A stretch of 64,000 nt of DNA from Planctomycetota bacterium (GCA_016197205.1 JACPWG010000142.1:1-64000); one strand, 5' to 3'. Positions 52,363 through 61,010 are shown, numbered from the stretch's first letter. Notes: a model not told the origin generated them from the sequence alone. Translations and numbers: made by a program.

Positions 52363-52869
52363 TCAGTCCTTTGACGGCGGGAGCCAGGAGGCGCGGATCG
52401 CCTCGTCCTCAAGCGCCTGCCGCTCCTCCTCGGTGATCCCCGAGGACTTGCAGAGCTCGGCCCATTCCGCCGCCATGCGCTCGTACGCCTCCTCGCTCTC
52501 GCCCAGCTCCGCGCGCGCGGCGTCCTCGATGGCGACCGACCGGCGCGCCAGTTCGCGAAGCGCCTCCTCGGACATGCGCGCCCGCAGGGCCGCGACACGG
52601 CGCCGCGCCTCGGAGAGGGGACGGGCGTCGCCGGCGCCCGCGGCCCCCTCGGCGGGCGCAGGCGGCGCATCCGCCGTGGTGGGGGCGACGGACCCAGAAG
52701 CGCCCGGCGCAGCCCCCGTCCGGGCGGGTGACGGGCCGGCATGCCCCGATCGGGAGTCGGGCCGCCGGGCCAGGACGGCCACACTCAAAACGATGAGGCC
52801 CGTCACCAGCACGGCGTAGGGCGTCAAGTGGCGGCGACGCGGGTCGTCCGTCTCCCTGTCAGTGGCCAT
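52363..52869 (-). CDS. Small single-span membrane protein of unknown function
   Basis: 168 aa. A short basic cytoplasmic N-terminus, one membrane helix (LTPYAVLVTGLIVLSVAVLA), an Ala/Pro/Gly-rich linker of about 45 residues and a C-terminal charged helical domain (ALRARMSEEALRELARR, ESEEAYERMAAEWAELC) that is probably periplasmic. I recognise no family; the layout resembles anti-sigma or heavy-metal-sensor (Spy/CpxP-like) domains only loosely. Its ATG overlaps the end of the upstream PLD gene by 11 nt, and the CPBP gene follows 9 nt downstream, so it belongs to the operon. Confidence 0.75.
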   Translation of the reverse strand: MATDRETDDPRRRHLTPYAVLVTGLIVLSVAVLARRPDSRSGHAGPSPARTGAAPGASGSVAPTTADAPPAPAEGAAGAGDARPLSEARRRVAALRARMSEEALRELARRSVAIEDAARAELGESEEAYERMAAEWAELCKSSGITEEERQALEDEAIRASWLPPSKD

Positions 52870-53797
52870 TTCCCCCGTTCCCGTGGATGGCGTCGATGAT
52901 GCCGGGGCCGCCCGGGGCCGCGGCGGGCGGCGCCGAGGGGAGGAACGTGCCCGCGGGGACTTCGGTCGTCGCCGCGCGTTTGTCCCGGTCGTAGAAGCGC
53001 TTCGTCTTGTTGTTGAGGTCGCGGAAGAACCCGGCGGACGAGACCGCGGAGCGGATCGCGGCGACCTCCGCGCGCGTCAGGGTCATCGGCGTATTGAAGT
53101 ACGGTGTGTCGAAATGGACCGGGATCACCGGCCGATAGTCGGGGCTGCCGGGCCGCGCCTGGATCCCCTTCAGGAACGACGGGTACACTTCCCGGTTCAG
53201 TTTCCAGAGCTTCTCGAACTCTCCCTTGAAATCCGCGACCGTCCGCTTCACGTTGCGGTCGTGAAAGTAAAGGATGTTCTCGTAGTTGGTGTGCTCCGCG
53301 GTATCCGACCAGTTGTAGCTGCCGGTGACCAGGTCCTTGCCGTCGACGAGCATGTACTTGTGGTGGAGGAGCTGGCTCTCGGGCTGGAAAAACATCACGG
53401 AGTAGGTCTTGTACCGGATGTTGATCCCGGCCTGCTCGAGGTCCTTGCTCCGCGACTTCTTGTCGCCGAACTCGCCGAGATCGAGGAGGACGCGGATCTC
53501 GACGTCGTCGGCGGTGTCGGCGTTTTTGTTCCGGGCCTGGTGGAGGTCGAGCAACGCCTTCGCGATGGCGTCGGAGTCGAAGTGCGCGACCGCAATGAGG
53601 ACGGACTTTTTCGCGCCCGCGAGGATCGAGGCGATCTTCTCCGCGACGACGGTCGTGTCGGAGCCGTGGTTGGCGCTCGTGAAGTAGGCCTCGACGTCGG
53701 CCCGCGCGGGGCGGGGGAAGAAGCCGCCGGCGACGGCGACGAGGACGAGCACGAGGGCGCACGCGGGCGAGGGCGGGAGGCGTCGGCCGTGCGTCAT
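52859..53797 (-). CDS. Secreted phospholipase D-like protein 1
   Basis: A 312-aa exported member of the PLD superfamily with one HKD motif. A signal peptide (CALVLVLVAVAGGFFPRPARA) is followed by VEAYFTSANHGSD, LIAVAHFDSDAIAKALL and the catalytic block LLHHKYMLVDGKDLVTGSYN with WSDTAEHTNYEN after it. A C-terminal extension of about 110 residues is unassigned. Proteins with one HKD act as dimers, as in the Nuc endonuclease or mitochondrial PLD6. The start overlaps the stop of the second PLD gene by 4 nt. The substrate (phospholipid or nucleic acid) is unknown. Confidence 0.88.
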   Translation of the reverse strand: MTHGRRLPPSPACALVLVLVAVAGGFFPRPARADVEAYFTSANHGSDTTVVAEKIASILAGAKKSVLIAVAHFDSDAIAKALLDLHQARNKNADTADDVEIRVLLDLGEFGDKKSRSKDLEQAGINIRYKTYSVMFFQPESQLLHHKYMLVDGKDLVTGSYNWSDTAEHTNYENILYFHDRNVKRTVADFKGEFEKLWKLNREVYPSFLKGIQARPGSPDYRPVIPVHFDTPYFNTPMTLTRAEVAAIRSAVSSAGFFRDLNNKTKRFYDRDKRAATTEVPAGTFLPSAPPAAAPGGPGIIDAIHGNGGNGH

Positions 53798-54372
53798 GGA
53801 TGGTACTCCGACGGGTCGAAGTCCTTCGAACGGTCCAGAAGGGTCTGGAACTCGGCCTGGAACGCGGCGATCAAGCCGGCGGGTCCGGGGAGGACCTGGA
53901 CGTTTTCGCTGTGCTGCTGGTCCGCGCTTTCGGTCCAATTCGCGCTGCCGTTCAGGAGCACGCTGCCGTCGACGATGCCGAATTTTTCGTGCATGGTCCG
54001 GCTGACGTAGCGCACGTCGATGCCGGCCCGCTCGAGGGCGAGCGCCTTCTGTTTGTTCCGCGCCCCGGTATTCGCATGATCCAGGACCATCCGGACTTTC
54101 ACCCCGCGCGCGACCGCCCGCTTCAAGGCCTGGAAGATCGGCGCCTGGTCGCCGACGCTGATGCTGTACATGCCGATGTCGAGCGTGCGGGTCGCCTTGT
54201 CGAGCTGCCGGACGATCGCGTCGGCCACTCCGCCCTTGGGCGAGAAGCGGTTTTCGACGCGTGCGTCCTGGGCGCGCGCCGGGCTGACCCACGCGAGCAC
54301 TCCGCACACGCCCGCAAGCAGGAGCGGCGCCCGGCCGGCGACCGGGCGCGTCCGAGGAAGATAGGGGCTCAT
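53794..54372 (-). CDS. Secreted phospholipase D-like protein 2
   Basis: A 192-aa exported PLD-superfamily protein, first gene of the operon. A signal peptide (LLLAGVCGVLAWVSPARA) precedes the compact Nuc-like domain: FSPKGGVADAIVRQLDKA, IGMYSISVGD, VRMVLDHANTG and the catalytic TMHEKFGIVDGSVLLNGSAN, followed by WTESADQQHSEN. Its size is close to the single-domain endonuclease Nuc. GGAGGATCCC precedes the ATG. It shares the HxK(x)4D active site with its neighbour but is not closely alike elsewhere, so the pair may form a heterodimer (inference). Confidence 0.88.
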   Translation of the reverse strand: MSPYLPRTRPVAGRAPLLLAGVCGVLAWVSPARAQDARVENRFSPKGGVADAIVRQLDKATRTLDIGMYSISVGDQAPIFQALKRAVARGVKVRMVLDHANTGARNKQKALALERAGIDVRYVSRTMHEKFGIVDGSVLLNGSANWTESADQQHSENVQVLPGPAGLIAAFQAEFQTLLDRSKDFDPSEYHP

Positions 54373-54744
54373 GGGATCCTCCGGGAAGGCTTTGCGCCCG
54401 CGCAAAAATAACTGCGCAGATTCGGACCTCGAGGCTCCTGGGGGCGCGGCCCTCTGGGCCGCGCTGCGCGGGCCGGAGGCCCGCGCCCCCAGGCATCGGT
54501 CGATCCACGGAAACGTAAAGTAATTCTTGCGCGGAGCGAGACCTGTGAAATCGCGAAAAAAACCGTCCCACGAAAGGCGATCGTGCGCGTGAGGAGAGTG
54601 CACCCCCGGGCGACGAAGGACGACCCGAGGCCGCTCCCTCACGGTCGCGGTTCCGTGCTCTGGCTCCGACGCCGCCGCGTTGGGGACCCCCATGTCCATC
54701 CTGCACGCACCGCGTGGGTGGCTGACTTGTTCCTTGACGGGTCC
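54373..54744. other. Intergenic region with family B and C relatives
   Basis: No gene. A double hairpin carrying the family B centre (54438-54497, GCGCGGGCCGGAGGCCCGCG then CCCCCAGGCATCG) and an inverse family C copy (54628-54652). No clear promoter for the PLD operon was found. Confidence 0.65.
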
Positions 54745-56250
54745 TCAGCGCTCCAGGACCTTGACGTCGACTTCGCGTTCGAAGGCCTTGGCGAATTCCT
54801 CCTCGGCGTGGCGGGTGGCCAGCGCGTCGATTTCCGCCTGCGTCGGGGTCCCGCCGGAAACGACCACGCCGTTCAGGATCCGTGTGCCGATGGAGGCCGG
54901 GGCGGGCTCGGTGGCGCGAACGGTGACGGACTTCACGAGCCGGCCCTGCGGATCCTCGATTCGCCCCTCCAGCACCACGACCGCGTCGTGCCGCGAGTCG
55001 TTCCCCGCGTATTGCTTCCCGGCGCCGGCGGAGACGACCGCCGCGGCCCTGAACGTGCACGCCTCCCAGGGCGCGCTGACCGGGAGGACCACGAAGCCCC
55101 GCTTCTCCAGGACTTCCCGGTACTTGTCCGGCGCACGCAGCACCCGGTGGGCGACGCAGTCGGCGAGGAGCTTTGCGAGTGCCTGCCGGTCGCTGGAGAG
55201 CGGGGCGGGGGCGCCCGCGGCGGCAGGCACGGGCGCCGGAGTGGCCGCGCTCGAGGGGGCGGCGGCCTTTGACGCCGCCTTCATCGCGGCGACCAGCGGA
55301 GCGAGGGCATCGAAGAGTTCGCGAAACTTGCCCGACTGGACGCGGGCGCGCATCTCCGCGACCAACCCCTGCAGGACCTCGTCCACCGCTTCCACAGCGA
55401 CGCCCGGACCGGCCTCGAGGGCGGGGACCACGCAGCGGGCGGCGTCGTCCGCGCGGCCGTCTTTCAGCCGCTTCCTCGCGAGCTCGGCCCCGGCCGCGCC
55501 CGTCTCTTCCCGGAGCCGGTCCGAGAAGCGCTCAAGCTCGGGTGGGGGCACGAACTGCGTCACCTTTTTTTTGAACTCCTCGACCCGGCGCGACAGCTCG
55601 GCCGGCTTGCCCGACTCCAGGTCCTTGGCGGCCTCGGCGGCGAGCTGCCGCACCAGGGTCGTGAGCCCGGTTTCGCGCGCCTTGGCGACGGTCGCGGCCG
55701 GCCAGAACGCCGGGAGGCTCAATTCCGCGGCGCGCGTCTCCTCGAGCGCCTTCAGGGCGTCCGCCGAGCCCTGCGCCTTTTCGGCGTCGGAGAGGTGGAG
55801 GAGGTAGCCAGGCAGGAGGACGCCGAGATTCCAGAGCACGAAGATCGCGACCAGGGAGAGGGCCGCGTACAGGAGTCGTTGAAGGACCCACCGATCCCCC
55901 TCGGAAAGGCCGCCCTTCTTGCCGGACTTCTTTCCGGACGAGCCGGCCTCGCCGCCGCCGGAGGCTTCGTCCGCGGGCTCCCCGCCTCGCGCACGACCGT
56001 GAACCCGGTGTCCGGGGGGAGGAGCGCGGCGCGGCGATCGGCCGGGGGCGTGCCTTCGGCCCGTCGGTCGCTCCGCGGACGGCGGGCCCGGCCGGCCCCG
56101 CGTCGGGCCGCGGCGTGGAGCCGCCGGTGGGGGGGACGGCGGGGCTTCGTTCGCCTCGGTCTCCTGCGACTCCAGGCCCTCTTCGGCTGCCGGGGACTCT
56201 TCCGGCTCCTGGGGTTCCTCGGGGTCGGGCTTCTTCGGACGTAGCGGCAT
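54745..56250 (-). CDS. Single-span membrane protein with long charged N-terminal region, unknown function
   Basis: 501 aa, not recognised. The first 110 residues are low-complexity Pro/Glu/Arg, with a Lys-rich GKKSGKKGG just before one membrane helix (about 128-150: LLYAALSLVAIFVLWNLGVL). The rest (about 150-500) is probably extracytoplasmic and helical (TLVRQLAAEAAKDLESGKPA, RLREETGAAGAELARKRL), with a C-terminal alpha/beta domain (VVVLEGRIEDPQGRLVKSVT, RILNGVVVSGG). A T8/A8 tract encodes FKKKVTQ. AGGAGGG precedes the ATG by 7 nt. It stands as a single gene. Confidence 0.75.
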   Translation of the reverse strand: MPLRPKKPDPEEPQEPEESPAAEEGLESQETEANEAPPSPPPAAPRRGPTRGRPGPPSAERPTGRRHAPGRSPRRAPPPGHRVHGRARGGEPADEASGGGEAGSSGKKSGKKGGLSEGDRWVLQRLLYAALSLVAIFVLWNLGVLLPGYLLHLSDAEKAQGSADALKALEETRAAELSLPAFWPAATVAKARETGLTTLVRQLAAEAAKDLESGKPAELSRRVEEFKKKVTQFVPPPELERFSDRLREETGAAGAELARKRLKDGRADDAARCVVPALEAGPGVAVEAVDEVLQGLVAEMRARVQSGKFRELFDALAPLVAAMKAASKAAAPSSAATPAPVPAAAGAPAPLSSDRQALAKLLADCVAHRVLRAPDKYREVLEKRGFVVLPVSAPWEACTFRAAAVVSAGAGKQYAGNDSRHDAVVVLEGRIEDPQGRLVKSVTVRATEPAPASIGTRILNGVVVSGGTPTQAEIDALATRHAEEEFAKAFEREVDVKVLER

Positions 56251-56700
56251 GGCGCGTTCCCTCCTGACGCCGCAGATCCTACCGCTCGCGGGCCGCAACG
56301 GACAAGGAAATTCCCCAGCAGCACCGAGCGAGGGGGTAGGCCATCCCTGGGCAACCTTTGCGTCGCATGCGCGAATCCCACGGGGACAAGGACCAAGGAC
56401 CAACTCGGGCGAAGGCCCGAAACCCAAACGGACGACGAAACCACCAAGCCACCAAGGCACGAAGACCACGAAGGACCGTCACTGAAGGGGGCGAGTTTGG
56501 CTCGGCCGAAAAGCGCCTTTGTGGTCTTCGTGACTTCGAGTCTTTGGCCCTGACGCCGGTCACGGGTCCAGTTTGGTCATTCCGGCATGGTCATTGATTG
56601 GATACCTACCGTTCGGGATGGTGAGTTCTCGGCAAGAAGTTCGGCCTGGCTCAAACTGCCGCCGACCTCATGCGAGGCCGACTACGAGGGATCGCTTCGT

Positions 56701-56721
56701 GGGCACGGCAGCGCCGTGCCC
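56701..56721. repeat. Palindromic repeat family F, copy 3
   Basis: GGGCACGGC-AGC-GCCGTGCCC; with flanks it matches the inverse of 47365-47395 (shared CACGAAGCG). Confidence 0.65.
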
Positions 56722-56992
56722 CGACGGGTCGCGACTGATCGCGAGCGTAGCAGGAATTTGAACCAGGCCGTGAGTCCCGAGTCCGTGGACTGCCCGAGTT
56801 GAAAATTGAGCCTTGAGTCTTGATTGAGCCTTGAGCATTGAAAATTGCGCCTTCGTCTTTGGGTTTCGGGCCTGCGCCCGAGTTGGAGCCTGGTCCTTCG
56901 TCAGCGGGCTTTGGTTGCGGCCACCGGCCGCGGTAGGGCCCTCGTGTGATTTGTGACTCTTCCCCCTCCCCCGGCCCCACGGCCGTTTCCGC

Positions 56993-57021
56993 TTGGTTCC
57001 GGCGAGGCGAAGTCGTATACT
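56993..57021 (+). promoter_or_regulatory. Predicted promoter of the diguanylate cyclase gene
   Basis: TTGGTT (56993-56998), 17 nt, TATACT (57016-57021), 75 nt before the ATG. Confidence 0.5.
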
Positions 57022-57095
57022 CCCCGCGGGGCGGCGCGACTCTCCCAGCGCACCGCTGATTTTTTTTTCGCGACCTCGGTCGGACCGGGACGGCG

Positions 57096-58520
57096 ATGAC
57101 CTTACGCGCGCGGCTGATCGCCCTTTTCGTGGCCGCCCTGGTTCCGTTCTGGCTCCACGGGCTGCTCCGGCCGGGCGCGGGCTCGATGGACTTCCTCGGG
57201 CTCGCCGTCGCTTCCGCGGCGTCGCTCTCGGCGGTCTGGTTCGGCGGCGAACGACTGGTCACACGCCGCGCACGCCTGCTGCTCTCGGCGGTGGAAAAAC
57301 TCAGCCAGGGGGACTGGGCCGCCCGAGCGCCGATCACGACCGGCGACGAACTGGGCGTCATCGGCGCGGCCCTCAACCGCATGGCGGAGCGGTTGGTGGC
57401 CATCGTGTCCGCGAGCGAAGAGGCCAGCCAGAAAATGGGCCGCCTCCTGGAACGGAGGACGCGCGAGGCCCGACTCTTGAACGACATGGGAGAGCTCTTG
57501 CAGTCGTGCGCGACGCCGCAGGAGGCCTACCAGGTCATCGGCATGCTCGCGCGGAAGTTCTTTCCGGCCGAAACCGGAGCGCTGTTCATTCAGAACGCAT
57601 CGGGCAACCTGGTCCAGGAAGTGGGGCGCTGGGGCAGCACCCCCGTGACGCCGCTGGAGGGGACGGAGTTCGCGCCGGAGGACTGCTGGGCCCTGCGGCG
57701 GGCGCAAATCCACGTCGTCGACAACACGGCCTCCGGCCTCCAGTGCAATCACCTGCGCAAGCCGCCCCCGCCCGCGTACGTCTGCATCCCACTGATGGCC
57801 CAGGGGAAGGTCCTGGGCGTCCTGCACCTCTGTTCGCCGACCGCGGGGCAGACTTCGGCGCCGGCGCTCGAGGACAGCAGCCGGCGGCTGGCGGCCGCGG
57901 TCGCCGAGCACGGCGCGATCACGCTCGCCAACCTGAATCTCCGCGAGACGCTGCAGAACCAGTCGATCCGAGACGCGCTCACGGGCCTCTACAACCGCCG
58001 CTACATGGAAGAGTCGCTCGAGCGCGAGGTGCGCCGCGCCGCCCGCGGGAAGAAGCCGCTCGGCGTCATCATGTTCGACGTGGACCATTTCAAGCGCTTC
58101 AACGACACGTGCGGGCACGCGGCGGCGGACGCGGTGCTGCGCGAGCTGGGCGGCCTGCTGCGCCGGGTGTTCCGGGCGGAGGACATCGCCTGCCGCTACG
58201 GAGGGGACGAATACGTGGTCATCCTGCCCGACGCGCCGCTCGAGCACACGAGGCGGCGCGCCCTGGAGCTGGGGGCGGAGGCGCGGCGCATCCAGGTGTC
58301 GCACGAGGGGAGGACGATCGGGCCCATCACGCTTTCGATCGGCGTGGCCGTCTACCCGGAGCACGGCGACGCGGGGGGCGCCCTGCTGCGTTCCGCGGAC
58401 GGCGCGCTCTACCAGGCGAAGCGGGAAGGCCGGGACCGCGTGTGCGCGGCGCAAGCGGCGGCAGCGAGCGAGGCGGAGGCCGCAGTCGTCCCCGCCGCGG
58501 AATCCAATCAGAAGGCGTGA
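57096..58520 (+). CDS. Diguanylate cyclase with HAMP, GAF and GGDEF domains
   Basis: A 474-aa inner-membrane enzyme that would make cyclic di-GMP from two GTP. Two N-terminal hydrophobic segments (LIALFVAALVPFWLHGLL, FLGLAVASAASLSAVWF) are followed by a HAMP-like region (VEKLSQGDWAARAPITTGDE). A GAF sensor (about 125-285) contains several Cys (SCATP, DCWALRR, LQCNHL), and the GGDEF domain spans about 290-455. The active site is YGGDEYVV near 369. An inhibitory I-site RAED lies exactly five residues before it, so product feedback is expected. DALTGLYNRRYMEE and FDVDHFKRFND are intact. c-di-GMP could regulate the Flp pilus genes at the left edge (inference). Confidence 0.92.
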   Translation: MTLRARLIALFVAALVPFWLHGLLRPGAGSMDFLGLAVASAASLSAVWFGGERLVTRRARLLLSAVEKLSQGDWAARAPITTGDELGVIGAALNRMAERLVAIVSASEEASQKMGRLLERRTREARLLNDMGELLQSCATPQEAYQVIGMLARKFFPAETGALFIQNASGNLVQEVGRWGSTPVTPLEGTEFAPEDCWALRRAQIHVVDNTASGLQCNHLRKPPPPAYVCIPLMAQGKVLGVLHLCSPTAGQTSAPALEDSSRRLAAAVAEHGAITLANLNLRETLQNQSIRDALTGLYNRRYMEESLEREVRRAARGKKPLGVIMFDVDHFKRFNDTCGHAAADAVLRELGGLLRRVFRAEDIACRYGGDEYVVILPDAPLEHTRRRALELGAEARRIQVSHEGRTIGPITLSIGVAVYPEHGDAGGALLRSADGALYQAKREGRDRVCAAQAAAASEAEAAVVPAAESNQKA

Positions 58521-58688
58521 AGCATTCGTCCTCGGTCGAGTGCATCCGCGCCCCCACCCCCCTTCCTCCACCCCAGACCACGCCCCTTCCGTCCTGCATC
58601 GCTTCCTGCTCGCGCGCGCATGCGGAGAACTCCTCCGACCCGGGAAGCGGAGCGCCGGTGCTCCAGGCGGAAGCGCCGGGCGGGGGCA

Positions 58689-59957
58689 TCACGTCAAGCA
58701 GAACTGCCCCGTCACGGCGTCCGCGACCAGCAGCCCGCGACGCGTGAGGCGGATGCCCCGGTCGTCGCTTACGACGAGGCCGTCCGCGACGAGCGCGGGG
58801 ATCCGGTCGCCGTACACGTCGTCGAGCGCCAGGCCGAAGCGGCGCCCGAAATCCCCGCGGTCCACGCCCACCCGCTTCCGCAGCCCCACGTAGATCGCCT
58901 CGAAGACCCGCTGCTCGGGCGAAAGCTCCTCGTCGAGAGCGCGGACCCTGCGGCCCGCGTCGATGCGCTCGATGTACTCTGGAATCGAGCCGACGATCGA
59001 GAACCGCCTTCCCTGCCAGAACGAGTGCGCGCCGGGACCGAATCCGAGGTACGGGTCGAGCGACCAGTAGCGCAGGTTGTGGCGGCACTCGCGGCCCGGC
59101 AGCGAATAATTCGACACCTCGTAGGCAGGGTAGCCGCGCGCTTCGAGGAAATCGACCGTCGCGTCGATGAAGTCCGCCTGCACTTCCGGATCGGGGAGGG
59201 CGAGCCGACCGGCGCGTACGGCCTTCCAGAAGTCCGTCCCCTCCTCCAGCGTGAGGCAGTAGGCCGACAGATGTTCGGGCGCGAGCGCCACGGCCTCGCC
59301 GAGGGTCCGGAGCCACTTCTCGACGGACTGGCCGGGGAGGGCGAACATGAAGTCGAGGTTCACGTTGTCGAAGCCGGCGGCGCGCGCCATGCGGTAGGCG
59401 CGCACGGCCTCCTCGGCGCCGTGTGCGCGGCCGAGGAACCGCAGCTCCGCAGGGTCGAGGGACTGGACACCCATCGAAAGGCGGTTGATCCCCAGCCGCC
59501 GGAGATCGGCGAAGAGCTCGGCGTCCGCGGTGCCGGGATTCGCCTCGACGGTGATCTCCGCCCCGGGCGCGAGCGGAAAAGCGGAGCGGACCGCGTCGAG
59601 AATCGCTTCCAGCTCGGTCGTGCGGAGAAAGGTGGGGGTGCCGCCGCCGAAGAAGACCGTCGCTGCGGGGAGCCGGCCGCAGGCCTCGCCTGCTTCGCGC
59701 AGCTCGCGACAGACGGCGCGCACGTAGCCCTCGTGCAGGCGGCCGTCGGAGGCGATCGTGTTGAAGGCGCAGTACGGGCACTTCGAGATGCAAAAGGGAA
59801 CGTGCACGTAGACGCCGAGGTCGACCGGCGGCGCGGGGGGGCGGCAGCGGTCGATCCAGTCGGGGCGCGGCGCGGCGGCGCGAAGGGGACGGGCGACGGA
59901 GGGGGAGGTGTGCGACACGGGGACGGGGTCGCGTGGTGGGAGTGCGTGGGGGTTCAT
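58689..59957 (-). CDS. hemW: Radical SAM heme chaperone HemW-like (coproporphyrinogen III oxidase-like)
   Basis: A 422-aa cytoplasmic radical SAM protein. A proline-rich leader of about 45 residues precedes VYVHVPFCISKCPYCAFNT, whose CxxxCxxC binds the 4Fe-4S cluster (about 56-63). FFGGGTPTFL, EANPGT, RLSMGVQSLD, NVNLDFMFALPGQ and the C-terminal HemW domain with FGPGAHSF follow. The lone CxxxCxxC without the HemN-specific Cys tail points to HemW rather than HemN. The ATG was chosen because it overlaps the upstream membrane-protein stop by 4 nt. It probably delivers heme in a small operon. Confidence 0.9.
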   Translation of the reverse strand: MNPHALPPRDPVPVSHTSPSVARPLRAAAPRPDWIDRCRPPAPPVDLGVYVHVPFCISKCPYCAFNTIASDGRLHEGYVRAVCRELREAGEACGRLPAATVFFGGGTPTFLRTTELEAILDAVRSAFPLAPGAEITVEANPGTADAELFADLRRLGINRLSMGVQSLDPAELRFLGRAHGAEEAVRAYRMARAAGFDNVNLDFMFALPGQSVEKWLRTLGEAVALAPEHLSAYCLTLEEGTDFWKAVRAGRLALPDPEVQADFIDATVDFLEARGYPAYEVSNYSLPGRECRHNLRYWSLDPYLGFGPGAHSFWQGRRFSIVGSIPEYIERIDAGRRVRALDEELSPEQRVFEAIYVGLRKRVGVDRGDFGRRFGLALDDVYGDRIPALVADGLVVSDDRGIRLTRRGLLVADAVTGQFCLT

Positions 59958-60421
59958 GCCGCGCCCGCCCGCAGCCGCTGGGCTCGGAGGACGCGGACAT
60001 AGAGGAAGGCGGTCACCAGGAAGATCGGAAAATCGGACAGCGGCAGGGCGAGGTAGCCCGGAGAGCCCTGTGTGAACGTGAGGCTGACGCCTACGACGGA
60101 GCTGCAGAGTTTCGAGAGGAGGAGGACGGGGACGAGCACCAGGTTGCGCCGTACGTCCCGCCAGCCCATGATGCCGATGTAGGTGATCATGGTCATCATG
60201 GAGAGGGCGAGTGCGAGCCAAAAACGCTCGGGAGGGTCCGGGATGGGCTGCGAACCGGGCCAGAGAGCGAGGGCCGTGGCGTTGATGTCGGCGAGCAGAC
60301 CCTGCGCGCGGAACGCGAAGACGAGGGTGGCCCCGGCGAAGAGCAGGGCCTCGATGCCCAGCGCAAGGGCGAGGTGACGCTCTTCGGGGAGGAGGTCCTG
60401 CGGGCGCGGCTCGGAGGGCAT
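59954..60421 (-). CDS. Four-helix integral membrane protein of unknown function
   Basis: 155 aa with four predicted membrane helices (ALALGIEALLFAGATLVFAF, FWLALALSMMTMITYIGIMGW, NLVLVPVLLLSKLCSSVVGV, PIFLVTAFLYVRVL). I do not recognise the family. The PLLLSKL/SDFPIF loops are uncharged, so it may be a small transporter subunit or a structural protein. It precedes hemW with a 4-nt overlap, so heme-related or electron-transport duties are possible, though this is only positional. Confidence 0.78.
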   Translation of the reverse strand: MPSEPRPQDLLPEERHLALALGIEALLFAGATLVFAFRAQGLLADINATALALWPGSQPIPDPPERFWLALALSMMTMITYIGIMGWRDVRRNLVLVPVLLLSKLCSSVVGVSLTFTQGSPGYLALPLSDFPIFLVTAFLYVRVLRAQRLRAGAA

Positions 60422-60560
60422 CGGTCGATTCGTCGAAAGGGGACGTGGCGCGGGGCGTGCCCTCGCCGCAAGCCCTCTCCAGCTTCGCGGGAGAGAGGGA
60501 ACGATGCTGTGCGAGCCGGCGCCGGCCGGCGCGAGGGAACCGGGTCATTGGCATAGAAGA

Positions 60561-60592
60561 GGCCGGTGGCAGGCTCGCGCCTGCCACCGGCC
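60561..60592 (-). terminator. Perfect 14-bp stem-loop after the YlbF-family gene
   Basis: GGCCGGTGGCAGGC and its exact inverse complement are separated by a 4-nt loop (TCGC). It lies 75-105 nt downstream of the ylbF-like stop on the minus strand. No T tract follows, so it may protect the 3' end or end transcription with Rho rather than act as a classic terminator. Confidence 0.55.
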
Positions 60593-60665
60593 CCGGAGAA
60601 AACCAGGTTCGGCCGGTCGGCCGCCGTGGGCGACCGCGCTCCGCGGAGGCCGGACCCCACCCGAC

Positions 60666-61010
60666 CTACGAGACCGGCTGCGTGCGGGCCTTCTCGATGG
60701 CGCCGGTCACGTGCTGATTCACCTCCGTGACGAGACGGTCGTAGCCGTTCTGGGCTCGGACCAGGTCCTGAATCACGCTGTTTCGTTCCACCGCCTGTTG
60801 CAGGCCCCGTAGCTCCTCGATTTCCTCGGGCGCCACGGCCTGCCCCTTCTCTTGCCGTTCCCGGATGGCCTGGGTGTGCGCGCGGACCTTCGTGGCCAGC
60901 TCGACCGCGCCGGGGCTCGCCTCGAAGGCGCGTTCGGCGCCGACCAGTTCCTGGAACTCCTTCGACTGTCCGAGGGCGAGTCCCAACTCGCGCGCCTTTT
61001 CCAGCAACAT
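60666..61010 (-). CDS. YlbF/YmcA-family protein
   Basis: A 114-aa all-helical cytoplasmic protein (ELGLALGQSKEFQELVGAER, TQAIRERQEKGQAVAPEEIE, NSVIQDLVRAQNGYDRLV) that matches the YlbF/YmcA (Com_YlbF) family. In Bacillus such proteins form a complex acting on RNase Y and on biofilm and competence control; outside Firmicutes the role is not known. The start at ATG 61010 lies 30 nt after the stop of the lipoprotein gene, so it may be in the same operon. Confidence 0.82.
   Translation of the reverse strand: MLLEKARELGLALGQSKEFQELVGAERAFEASPGAVELATKVRAHTQAIRERQEKGQAVAPEEIEELRGLQQAVERNSVIQDLVRAQNGYDRLVTEVNQHVTGAIEKARTQPVS

Larger units (their letters stand above)
56251..57095. other. Repeat-rich intergenic region
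   Basis: No gene. It holds a TTTGCGTCGCATGCGCGAAT motif (56359-56378) also found at 63837; a GGACAAGGACCAAGGACCAA array (56384-56403); an ACCAAGCCACCAAGGCACGA array (56442-56470); a family F hairpin (56701-56721); and a TTGAGCC heptamer array (56798-56848). The promoter of the GGDEF gene lies at the right end, followed by a T9 tract (57060-57068). Confidence 0.7.
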
